Origin: JAIPDZ01 sp034522175
GTDB taxonomy: Bacteria > Desulfobacterota > DSM-4660 > Desulfatiglandales > Desulfatiglandaceae
Reading direction: 5' to 3'
NCBI GenBank assembly: GCA_034522175.1
Contig: JAXHLQ010000001.1
Coordinates: 4,526,001-4,590,000, forward strand
DNA: 64,000 nt
Made by a program: the position numbers and the translations under genes. The notes beneath the pieces were generated by a model. That model saw only the letters and a list, made by a program, of their open reading frames with translations, was not told where the DNA came from and ran no database searches. Shown here in pieces: positions 1-8,137 of the stretch (its first letter is position 1; the number at the start of each line of letters is the position of its first letter).

Positions 1-287
1 AGCCTCGCCAGAGCCGGATAATATGACTTCAGAAATCCGTCATACTTCAATACCAGGCCTATTGAGCTGCGGGGATTGACGGCCGCAGAGCCTAAGGAGG
101 CCTTGAGACGATCACGCACTTCACCATCGATGACGGTATTGGCGCCGATACCCATGAACTCGAATGATTCCGGAACGGGCGACACCTGTACCGGTACCTT
201 CTTCTCATCAGCGCACCCACAGAAAAGTGCCCAGAACATACAAGAAATCAAAAGCCATCTGACACAATTCGAATGGTGTCGGTCCAT
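1..287 (-). CDS. Lipoprotein, N-terminal part, cut by window edge
   Basis: Reading the minus strand from an ATG at 287 gives 95 codons open to the window edge. Residues 1-25 form a signal peptide: basic start (MDRHHSNCVR), a hydrophobic stretch, then a lipobox LFCGC. Cleavage before that Cys would give a lipid-anchored envelope protein. The mature part begins ADEKKVPVQV and continues with no recognised domain. It is divergent from the MFS gene that starts at 494. Function unknown; the C-terminal part is outside the window. Confidence 0.6.
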   Translation of the reverse strand, partial: MDRHHSNCVRWLLISCMFWALFCGCADEKKVPVQVSPVPESFEFMGIGANTVIDGEVRDRLKASLGSAAVNPRSSIGLVLKYDGFLKSYYPALAR

Positions 288-459
288 TTCATTTACCCAA
301 CGCGATCCATAGGGAACAAATCGTGAGAAGCGCTTCGGTTGCCGATTCGGGTATACTGTGGCACGGAAATGCACAAAATTCAAGCACAGAACACCAGGGC
401 TCTCGCCGATCTGAAGTGCTTTATGATCAACATAGACCGCATGAACTGAAGGCAACCCC

Positions 460-487
460 TTGACTTCGCTTTAAGATCCCCTATGCT
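460..487 (+). promoter_or_regulatory. Candidate sigma70 promoter for the MFS gene
   Basis: TTGACT at 460-465, a 16-base spacer and TATGCT at 482-487 resemble -35 and -10 boxes. The expected transcription start (about 493-495) coincides with the GTG start codon at 494, so the message would be leaderless if both assignments hold. Confidence 0.35.
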
Positions 488-493
488 AATACC

Positions 494-1933
494 GTGACGT
501 CGGACAAAACGTATTCCCTGATATGCCTGATAGACGTCAACAGAAAGTGTTCAGGTGAGCCCATCAAAAAGACACCATTTCAAATACGGAACATCCGTCT
601 GTTTATCGCATTTCGTGTCTTCTTCAATGCGCGATTCTATTACCCTGTTTTTACTATTCTTTTTCTCGATTTTGGACTGACGCTCGAGCAGTTCGCGCTG
701 CTCAATGTGGTCTGGGCGTTGACCATTGTCCTCCTGGAGGTCCCCTCCGGCGCTCTGGCGGATACCATCGGCAGAAAAAATCTCCTGGTTTGCACAGGAA
801 TCTTTATGGTGCTGGAGATGTCGCTCCTCTGCTTTGCACCCATGGGCAACCCACATCTCTTGTTTATTATCTTCCTGGTGAACCGGGTATTGAGCGGTAC
901 CGCCGAGGCGGCGGCCAGTGGTGCGGACGAGGCCCTTGCCTATGATTCACTCAAGAAAGAGGGAGACCCTGCGGATTGGGGTCTAGTTCTGGTTCGACAG
1001 ATGCGCTTTCAATCCGCTGCATTTATCATCGCCATGAGCGTCGGGGGTGCGGTGTATGACCCGGATGTCATGAACCGGGTCGCCCATTGGCTCGGGCTAA
1101 ATCTCACGCTGACTCAAGAGATGACTTTGCGGTTTCCGCTGTTCCTGACGTTGGGCATGGCCATGATGACCCTGTGGACCGTTGTGCGGATGAAGGAGAC
1201 CGGATCGGGAACAAATGAAACGGCGGTCTCCCGCACGAAGTGGCGAGACGCCCTGTTGAATACCGTTACATTAACCCTCCAGGCCGGACGATGGATTGTG
1301 AAGACACCGTTCGCTTTGATGATCATCGCCACGGCCGTCGCCTTTGATCATATCATGCGAATGGTAATCACCCTGAGCAGCGAGTATTACCGGCTCATCG
1401 ATCTGCCCGAGGCCACATTCGGATTAATCGGATCAGGCATGGCCCTTATGGGGATTTTCATTCCATATGCCGCGCTGAAACTGGTGCAACGCCGTTCCCC
1501 AAGGTTTAACCTCGGTGTCATGGCGGGACTCACCCTCACGGGGTTGGTGGGCATGACGTTTTTTCTGCCCATACTGGGCCTGATTCCCATGATCCTGCTT
1601 CGTGGGGCCATGTTTCTTTTGGTATTTTTCAGCAGCCATTACCTCAACCGGATTACCCGTTCTCACCAACGTGCCACTGTATTGAGCTTTAAGGGTGTCA
1701 CCATCAATCTGGCCTACGGGCTCATCGGACTCGCCTATTCGCTGCTGCTGGGAACCACGCGCTCCCGCGTGGTGGAAACCGATCCGGGCCTTGCTGGAGA
1801 GGTTCTTGAAAATACGGTTTTCATCGAATCCTTCGCGTGGTTTCCCGGCTATTTTGTGGTGACGTTGTCGGCCCTTGTCATCCTCGGGTTCTGGGTCTTG
1901 CGCTGTACGGAGGCACACAAACAGGTTGGATGA
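494..1933 (+). CDS. MFS transporter
   Basis: A 479-residue polytopic membrane protein with about 12 hydrophobic segments. The loop after the second segment carries a Major Facilitator motif-A-like sequence, GALADTIGRK (about residues 86-95), and acidic residues follow in EAAASGADEALAYDSL. Substrate cannot be inferred. GTG at 494 is the only usable in-frame start before the first membrane segment, and no Shine-Dalgarno site is evident. The first 25-30 residues are polar and may be over-predicted. A sugar, drug or metabolite exporter is equally possible. Confidence 0.75.
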   Translation: MTSDKTYSLICLIDVNRKCSGEPIKKTPFQIRNIRLFIAFRVFFNARFYYPVFTILFLDFGLTLEQFALLNVVWALTIVLLEVPSGALADTIGRKNLLVCTGIFMVLEMSLLCFAPMGNPHLLFIIFLVNRVLSGTAEAAASGADEALAYDSLKKEGDPADWGLVLVRQMRFQSAAFIIAMSVGGAVYDPDVMNRVAHWLGLNLTLTQEMTLRFPLFLTLGMAMMTLWTVVRMKETGSGTNETAVSRTKWRDALLNTVTLTLQAGRWIVKTPFALMIIATAVAFDHIMRMVITLSSEYYRLIDLPEATFGLIGSGMALMGIFIPYAALKLVQRRSPRFNLGVMAGLTLTGLVGMTFFLPILGLIPMILLRGAMFLLVFFSSHYLNRITRSHQRATVLSFKGVTINLAYGLIGLAYSLLLGTTRSRVVETDPGLAGEVLENTVFIESFAWFPGYFVVTLSALVILGFWVLRCTEAHKQVG

Positions 1934-2010
1934 AGCCGAGCGGCATATGTGAATTCGTTGTTTTTTTGCGAAAAGGATGAGGGGGGCATGAATATCCGAA
2001 AGGACCTCTG

Positions 2011-3639
2011 ATGGTGAATAGATCAAGACTCTTGCTGAGCATGGGGGTTTTCGGGTTTACCTGGCCGGTATCCCTGCTGGATACCCCCCTTAAAACACTC
2101 TGGCCGGTGATTGTGGCGCTGTTTTTGGTGGTTATCACCCGCCGGGCCATTTGGGGTCTGTTGACCGGCGCCTTGGCCGGGTCCATTATGCTCTGTGATG
2201 GAAATCCCTGGCAGGCCTATCTTGAGCTCTTTGCCCGCCATCTGGCGCCGAGTCTGGGCAGTCCATGGAAGATCGGGGCCATTCTCTTCACGCTGATCCT
2301 GGGTGGTTTTGCGGGTGTGCTCAACGCGGGTACCGGATTTCAAAGAATGGTTCGCTTCTTTGTCCGCACGGGAGGTCATGCCGCCAGGCGGTTTCAAGCC
2401 ACTGCGGCCGGACTCGGCATCATATGTTTTTTTGACGGCCTGGCCAACAGTATGCTGGTGGGACGCGTCTGCAAGGATATGGCGGAAAAGTGCGGGGTCT
2501 CACGGGTGAAGCTTGCCTATATCGTGGACTCCACATCGTCTGCGGTGGCCTGTGTGGCATTTGTCTCCACCTGGATTGCGTATCAGTTGAGCATGATTAA
2601 GGAGGGATACCGGCTCGCCGGGCGGGATATCAATCCCTATCTGATGTTTTTTAAATCCATCCCGTATAATTTCTATTGCTGGTTTGCCTTGGTTATGCTG
2701 TTCGTCTCGATCTTTCGCCGCTTCAATCCCGGCCCGATGAAGACCTTTGAAAACGATGCCCGGCACCTCACATCAATGGGCAAGGAAGGCCCTGCCCATG
2801 TTTGGGAAAAGGGTGCAGGGATGTCCACTGTATTTATTCCCCTCATTACCCTGATTTTCTTGTTTTTTATCGGGTTCTATTTGCTGGGAAGCCCACGCCC
2901 CATATGGCCCGTCAGCATGGAGAAGATTGCAGCCGCGTTCGGTTCGGATGCAGGTCCCCTTGTACTGGTGCTGTCGGGGCTTGTCGCCTCTCTTATTGCC
3001 ATACTCCTTTTTCCGGGTCGCAACGGCGATCGGATCCTTCAGGGCATCCTTGCGTTCAAGGAAGGCGTCCAGTCCCTTATCGGACCGATTTTCATTCTGG
3101 TGGCGGCGTGGATCATCGGGAGCGTCCTCGGCGCACTGGGGACCGCAACATATCTGTCCTCGTTGATGTCCAATACCGGGGCTGTGGTCCTTGTCCCGGC
3201 CATGATCTTTATCACCGGTTCGCTGATCTCCTTTTCCACAGGCACCTCCTGGGGAACCATGGGGATCCTGTTTCCCCTTGCCATTCCCCTTGCCGCCGCA
3301 GCCTGTCAGGCCGCAGCTCCGGCCTGGCAGGAAACCTATCTGCACATATCGGTGGCGGCGGTGTTCAGCGGTGCGGTATTCGGCGATCACTGTTCTCCCT
3401 TCAGCGACACCACTATCATCTCATCCATTTCCTGCGGCGTGGAGCCGCACGACCACATCCGGACGCAGATCCCTTTTGCATTGATCACCGCCGGTGTGAC
3501 CCTCCTGTTCGGCTTTTTTCCGGCCGGACTGGGGTTGTCGCCCTATTTTTCCCTCCTCATGGGTGTTTTGTGCCTCATCTTTCTGCCCACTTTGCTGCGT
3601 CTTTTCATGGAGAAGAAAGAAAAACGCATTCCTATTTGA
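2011..3639 (+). CDS. NhaC-family Na+/H+ antiporter-like protein
   Basis: A 542-residue, very hydrophobic integral membrane protein. Two signatures of the NhaC/ion transporter superfamily are visible: STGTSWGTMGILFPLAIPL (about residues 408-426) and GAVFGDHCSPFSDTTIISS (about 453-471). Likely role is Na+/H+ or Na+-coupled amino or organic acid exchange in the inner membrane; members of this family differ in substrate. Start ATG is supported by AAAGGA about 6 bases upstream. The end overlaps the convergent NifU-N-like gene by 8 bases. Confidence 0.85.
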   Translation: MVNRSRLLLSMGVFGFTWPVSLLDTPLKTLWPVIVALFLVVITRRAIWGLLTGALAGSIMLCDGNPWQAYLELFARHLAPSLGSPWKIGAILFTLILGGFAGVLNAGTGFQRMVRFFVRTGGHAARRFQATAAGLGIICFFDGLANSMLVGRVCKDMAEKCGVSRVKLAYIVDSTSSAVACVAFVSTWIAYQLSMIKEGYRLAGRDINPYLMFFKSIPYNFYCWFALVMLFVSIFRRFNPGPMKTFENDARHLTSMGKEGPAHVWEKGAGMSTVFIPLITLIFLFFIGFYLLGSPRPIWPVSMEKIAAAFGSDAGPLVLVLSGLVASLIAILLFPGRNGDRILQGILAFKEGVQSLIGPIFILVAAWIIGSVLGALGTATYLSSLMSNTGAVVLVPAMIFITGSLISFSTGTSWGTMGILFPLAIPLAAAACQAAAPAWQETYLHISVAAVFSGAVFGDHCSPFSDTTIISSISCGVEPHDHIRTQIPFALITAGVTLLFGFFPAGLGLSPYFSLLMGVLCLIFLPTLLRLFMEKKEKRIPI

Positions 3640-3982
3640 CGCGGACGATTTCCTTTTTCCTAAGGGCCCGCTGGAGGATTTCAATGATCTTGGCTTCGAT
3701 ATCATCCCAGGCGGCTGATTGGGTTTTTTTGATCCAGACCTCCCGGGGCTTGATATGGATCTCCTCGATGCCGGGGAGGGCCATGAGGTCACGGACCGCG
3801 CGCTCCCCGATACGCCCGAGAGATTCAAGGGATGCTTCTGACTGTTCAAAGAAATCGCGCTTGAAATATTCCACGCGATAGCTCGATATGGCCTTCGGGG
3901 TGAGGAAGGAGCGGATTTCGAGATTCGGATGACGGTAGACCAGCACCCGGGGGGGATTGGCGCGACGATTTTCTGATGTCAT
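3632..3982 (-). CDS. NifU/Nfu N-terminal-domain protein
   Basis: A 116-residue soluble protein resembling the Nfu/NifU N-terminal domain: an RHPNLEIRSFLT stretch near residues 17-28, RDLMALPGIEEIHIK (about 64-78) and a terminal AAWDDIEAKIIEILQ. The cysteine-bearing NifU C-terminal domain is absent, so cluster scaffolding by itself is unlikely; a targeting or accessory role in Fe-S metabolism is inference. ATG start is preceded by GGAGAGG. It converges on the antiporter gene with an 8-base overlap. Confidence 0.6.
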   Translation of the reverse strand: MTSENRRANPPRVLVYRHPNLEIRSFLTPKAISSYRVEYFKRDFFEQSEASLESLGRIGERAVRDLMALPGIEEIHIKPREVWIKKTQSAAWDDIEAKIIEILQRALRKKEIVRVK

Positions 3983-4057
3983 ATGTTCACCTCTCCGTTT
4001 TAATAAACCAGTGACGAACGCTGAGTCCGTGTGATCGATGATAGTGTTTCGGGTATC

Positions 4058-5279
4058 TCAACAGACGAAAACATCGGAAGGCACCCTGCTGATGAGTTCA
4101 TAACCCGTCTCGGTGACCGTAAACATGGTTTCTACCCCGGCGGAAAAATGATCCTGAAAGACCAGTTTGGGCTCAATGGAAAATGTCATGCCGGGTTTCA
4201 TGGGCATTTCATTTTTATCGCTGATGATGGGGGGTTCCACCAGTTCGAGGCCGATGCCGTGACCGATGAAACGGACTTTATAGCCGGGTGGACCCAGAAA
4301 GGATTCAGCATAACCCAATTGACGTGCGCTTTTCAGGGCAATCTGAAACAACCTGTTCAGGGGAATGCCCGGACGTATCGCCTCAAGGATGGTGTTCTGA
4401 ATGTCGATGGCCGTGAGGGAGGCGTTCATGGCCGTTTTCGGCATGCTTTCAATGGCGAACATGCGCGTTTCATCGGTGTGATACCCATTCAACATGAGGG
4501 CGAGGTCGATCATGATGGGTTCGTTTATGGCGAGCTGCTTGTTCCCTGCGCCTACTGGGAACGCAGGAGACGTGCCCTCGCCGCTGGCCGGCGAATCCAG
4601 TAGTCCCACCATCCCGCCGCTGACGCCGCTGAGCACATGCCAGGGATACCCCTCGGCCTGGTAATCCCGAAGTCTTCAGCTTACCGCTGTGGCCATGCTT
4701 TTTTGCAAAGGCCTCAAACATGCCGGCAAATTCCATTTCCGTCAGACCCGGGGCAATACGTTTTTTCATGTACTGAAACGTTTCAGCGGACAGGTAAGCC
4801 GTTCGAACCATCTGTTCGATTTCCCATTTGGATTTGATCATCCGTGTTTCAAGAATGATCAATGATCCGTCCACACACATGGTATCTGGAAACAGCGTTT
4901 GATAGAAATGGAAATCGCGCGCAGGGATGACATCCAGCTCAAAGGCCAGTGTCTTTGGCATTCGGCCATAGACGTCACGAATTCGTGAAGGAATCTCCGT
5001 TACGGACGTGATTTCAATGAGGGTGGAAATGGGGGATTCTTTCCTTGCCCGCGGAAAATAGCGCTTGATGGAGAGAAGCGGGTCCCCTTGTGCCGGGATG
5101 AACAAGACACCATCTTGTGCGGTGCCGGTAAAATAAAAGAGGTCAGCTCTTTGAATAATGAGGAGGGCTTCCACCTCATTTTTCTTCAATCGGTTTTGGA
5201 CCGCATGGATTCGGTTATCTATTTCACTGGGCGGGACACATAGTTGTCGCGACATTTGTTGTGGGCTTTCCGGTTTCAT
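4058..5279 (-). CDS. M24 family (Xaa-Pro) peptidase, frameshifted
   Basis: A creatinase-type N-terminal domain (start to about residue 165) is followed by an M24 pita-bread metallopeptidase domain. All five metal ligands appear: MIDLAL and HTDETR (Asp, Asp), GHGIGLEL (His), FSIEPK (Glu) and GVETMF (Glu). Likely role is cytosolic cleavage of Xaa-Pro or related peptides. The reading frame breaks near 4675, where one extra base lies in the stretch encoding GHSGKL-RLRDYQAEGYPWH. Deleting one base restores the family consensus. Because the catalytic residues are intact on both sides, a sequence error is more likely than a dead gene. Confidence 0.75.
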
Positions 5280-5381
5280 TCCTGCCGTTATGGTGTTATA
5301 TTCAGTGCAGCCGATTCACGAACCCGGATTTTGTGAAGTCACGGGCTCATCTTTCCAATAAAGCAGGTTCAGGGAGACGCC

Positions 5382-5828
5382 ATGGTCAGGGAGCAGGGTG
5401 TTGTGGAATGGGTAAAAGGAGGCAAGGCCCTCCTCCGAATAGAGCGGACCTCGGCGTGTGCCACCTGCGAGTCGAGAGGGTCCTGCGAAATGGGGCCCGA
5501 CAAGAAGATGATGGTAGAGGTGACCAATGACCTGGGTGCCGGCACAGGGGATCGTGTGGAGGTAAGCGTGCCAACCGGTTCAATTCTCAAGTTGAGTCTG
5601 CTGGTGTACCTGTTTCCCATACTCTTCCTTATTGCGGGTGCATATACAGGGGGTGAATGTGCGCAACGATTCGCCTTTGACACCACGCTGGGCTCCATTT
5701 TCGGCGGGGGGATGATGGCGGCGATTGCGTTCATTGTGCTCCGGCATTTGGATCGCCGACTTCAACTCAGGGGCCGATCAATTCCCCAAATGACACGGAT
5801 TTTGGCCCATTCGAAGCCGTCTCCGTAA
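5382..5828 (+). CDS. rseC: RseC/MucC-type SoxR-reducing protein
   Basis: A 148-residue membrane protein. Residues 1-65 hold a soluble domain with Cys at 26, 29 and 35 (CATCESRGSC), followed by two transmembrane helices (about 67-115). This is the RseC/MucC layout, a family linked to SoxR reduction and Rnf/Rsx function in gamma-proteobacteria. Here it lies about 13 kb from the rnf genes and is divergent from the M24 peptidase. ATG 5382 follows GGGAGA. A redox role with Rnf is plausible but inferred. Confidence 0.8.
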   Translation: MVREQGVVEWVKGGKALLRIERTSACATCESRGSCEMGPDKKMMVEVTNDLGAGTGDRVEVSVPTGSILKLSLLVYLFPILFLIAGAYTGGECAQRFAFDTTLGSIFGGGMMAAIAFIVLRHLDRRLQLRGRSIPQMTRILAHSKPSP

Positions 5829-5848
5829 AAAACGATTGTCCGGAGGTG

Positions 5849-7153
5849 TCAAATTGCGGATTTCAGCTGCTTCAGTTTTTCCGGGCGGTTTTTAAGGAAC
5901 ATGCAATGATTAAGGGTTGTTTTTCCGTCGATGGTATCTTCGGCAAAGGTCTGGCAATCGGGGCACCCGCACATGCCGCACTCCTTTCTGGGAAGGGCCT
6001 CCATAATTTGTTTCACCTTGTTCAACCGCTCGATGTTTTCTGTAATGGACCGGCCGGAGTCGGCGGGAATGAGCTGGGATCTGTCTTTTTCCGTGAAGAA
6101 CCATCCCTTCTTGTATAAATCAATGACGTATTTATATTTGATGCGTTTTTCCGAGCCAAACATGCGGATAAACTTCTGGAGGAGATGTTTGGCCCGGTAC
6201 TTGTCCTCAACCGTAAAGGGCCCGCCGATACACCCTTCACGACAGACCCGGCATTCGACATAGTCCAGATCATCGAGGATTCCCATCTCGATCTTTTCAA
6301 GATACAAAATGGTTTCATCGAGACCCGAGACGGCAAGACAGTTTCTGTCCAATCCCGCCACTTCACCCCCCGACACGCCCCATCCCAGTCCGATCCCACT
6401 GGAGTGGTGCAACACACGGTCGTCATCGATTTCCTTTAGATTTCTTTTAACCGCTTCATAAACGCGGTTAATTCCCACTGCCTTATCCATCCCGGCATAT
6501 TTCCGATTCACGGATTCCTTGACAAAATCGGTCATGGCCGGGCAGGGGGTAATGTTCAAGATTCGAACATCTTCAGGTTTATACCCGTACTTGGTGGAGA
6601 TTCGTTTCTTGCCCTCCCTGGAGACGATCTCACGCGGTGTGGCGAGCGGGGGGATGTGCTTTAGAAGCGTGGGAAACCGGCAGGCGATGAGGCTGACCAC
6701 CACCGGGCATACCGGAGAGATGAGTGGAAAGTGAGAATCCCCTTTCTTGCGTTGTTCCCGGATGTACAACTCGATGGCAAAATTGAACAATTCAGTGGTG
6801 TACGATTGATCGTGCACATACCCGAATCCCATTTTCTTGAGGGCCAGCAGGATGTCGTTGGGCAGATAATCGGATCCGAACTGAGAATAGATCACCGTGG
6901 AGGGACTGATGACGAACCGATCGTCCCCGTTTAACTCATCTTCCTTAAACCCCGACAGGCTGATGGCATTTTTCGGGCAGACACGGATGCATTCACCGCA
7001 GTTGATGCAAACCCCTTCTATTCTCGCTGCTTCCTTCCTGACACGGATCGCCTTGGTCGGGCATGCCTTCATGCAGAGGACGCATCCAGTGCATTTATCC
7101 ACATCCACCTGGACATGAGGTCTTCTTCTTTCGGCTTCAGATGAGCTGCTCAC
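5849..7153 (-). CDS. [FeFe]-hydrogenase-like Fe-S protein (HydS/sensor-like)
   Basis: A 434-residue soluble protein. Two ferredoxin clusters lie near residues 20-65 (CTGCVLCMKACPTKA; CINCGECIRVCPKNA). A truncated H-cluster-type domain follows with SPVCPVVV, ITPCPAM and CRVCREGCIGGPF, counterparts of hydrogenase motifs L1-L3, but L1 has only one Cys and L3 is divergent. The C-terminus (about 390-420) has CGMCGCPDCQTF plus a later Cys, another Fe-S binding module. This matches the group C/D putative sensory hydrogenases rather than catalytic HydA. GTG start overlaps the upstream ATPase stop (GTGA). It is the last gene of the redox operon. Confidence 0.7.
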   Translation of the reverse strand: MSSSSEAERRRPHVQVDVDKCTGCVLCMKACPTKAIRVRKEAARIEGVCINCGECIRVCPKNAISLSGFKEDELNGDDRFVISPSTVIYSQFGSDYLPNDILLALKKMGFGYVHDQSYTTELFNFAIELYIREQRKKGDSHFPLISPVCPVVVSLIACRFPTLLKHIPPLATPREIVSREGKKRISTKYGYKPEDVRILNITPCPAMTDFVKESVNRKYAGMDKAVGINRVYEAVKRNLKEIDDDRVLHHSSGIGLGWGVSGGEVAGLDRNCLAVSGLDETILYLEKIEMGILDDLDYVECRVCREGCIGGPFTVEDKYRAKHLLQKFIRMFGSEKRIKYKYVIDLYKKGWFFTEKDRSQLIPADSGRSITENIERLNKVKQIMEALPRKECGMCGCPDCQTFAEDTIDGKTTLNHCMFLKNRPEKLKQLKSAI

Positions 7154-7580
7154 GCCCCGTCCTTGACGTTAAAGATGATTTTCAGACAGGTCCCGTTTCC
7201 CATTTTTGAATCGATGCTCAGTTCATCGGCATTTTTTTTGATATTCGGGAGGCCCATTCCGGCACCAAATCCCATCTCCTGGAATTCTTTGGTGGCCGTG
7301 GAATAGCCCTCCTGAAGGGCGAGTTCGATGTCTTCAATACCTGGGCCGTCGTCCCGCATTTCAAGGCGGATATGCTTCGGATCGACAATCAGTTCACAGG
7401 TGCCGTCACCGCCGTGCATGACAATATTCATTTCCGACTCATAGGCGCATATGGCGACCCGGCGGATGAGGTCAGGGGGAAACCGACGGCTTTGAGAAGT
7501 TCCTGCACCTCGATGGATACCTCGCCGGCCTTTACAAAATCCCTGGCTTTCACCTCAAAACGTTTGATAAGGTCGGTCAT
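7150..7580 (-). CDS. RsbW-like anti-sigma/histidine-kinase-type ATPase, frameshifted
   Basis: About 143 residues of the GHKL ATPase fold: N-box region YESEMNIVMHGG, G1 box RDDGPGIEDIE and G2 box GFGAGMGLPNIKKNADEL. There is no His-phosphorylation domain, as in RsbW/SpoIIAB-like regulators often found with hydrogenase genes. The first 35 codons (MTDLIKRFEVKARDF...) run into a stop. One base is missing in the G run 7475-7479 (C run on the coding strand); adding it restores AVGFPPDLIRRVAICAYESE. ATG 7580 is the natural start. Confidence 0.7.
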
Positions 7581-7653
7581 CGCGATGCCGGAGCGGAATG
7601 AGGCTTCTCATCCGTCGCTCGTCTATAAGGGTAGTATTCGGGGGAGTCTTTCG

Positions 7654-8010
7654 CTAAGCGGTCCTTCCTTCTACTCCCCTGAGGCCTTTGGCGAAAAGCC
7701 TCCCACAGGATGAAAACATGGTGAACGGCGTCGATAGCAGCGGCAGATGGTGTTTGACCGCCAGTTGAATCACCTCGGGTGCGGGCCGCTTCTTTCTGAC
7801 GAAGACAATGGCCTTGACACCGGCAATAACAGAAGTCCGGATGGCCTGGGCGTTGCACAAACCCGTCAGCAATACCGTGTCCGTGTTTTGCCCGGTGAGC
7901 ATGTCGCTCATGAGATCGCTCCCGGCGCCGGCCTCAATGGTGATGTCGAGTTGATCTTCTCCCGTCAGTACGTCTGCACGTAAAGTATCTTTAATATCGC
8001 TTAGTTTCAT
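7654..8010 (-). CDS. DRTGG-domain protein (first copy)
   Basis: A 118-residue protein of the DRTGG/HPr-kinase N-terminal-like family: MKLSDIKDTLRADVLTG at the start, a central TGLCNAQAIRTSVIAGVKAIVF and a conserved LLSTPFTMFSSCGRLFAKGL near the end. These small domains recur beside bifurcating-hydrogenase genes but have no proven biochemical role. A second DRTGG gene lies at 12989-13330 in the same operon and is clearly a diverged relative. It sits between the RsbW-like ATPase and the NuoF-GltD fusion. Confidence 0.7.
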   Translation of the reverse strand: MKLSDIKDTLRADVLTGEDQLDITIEAGAGSDLMSDMLTGQNTDTVLLTGLCNAQAIRTSVIAGVKAIVFVRKKRPAPEVIQLAVKHHLPLLSTPFTMFSSCGRLFAKGLRGVEGRTA

Positions 8011-8137
8011 AAATTGTCTTTTTTGGGACCATGGAAATGCCCCTTTTGTCGTAGGAGGCCTGGGCGCTGCCCTCCGGCCTGTAAGCCGCTCACACAGAGC
8101 GGGTATTATAAACTGAGAATTGCCGGGTATCTATTCC

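Noticed and set aside
356..376. Sigma54-like TGGCAC ... TGC upstream of the MFS gene
   Set aside because: The spacing between the GG and GC elements is one base too short.
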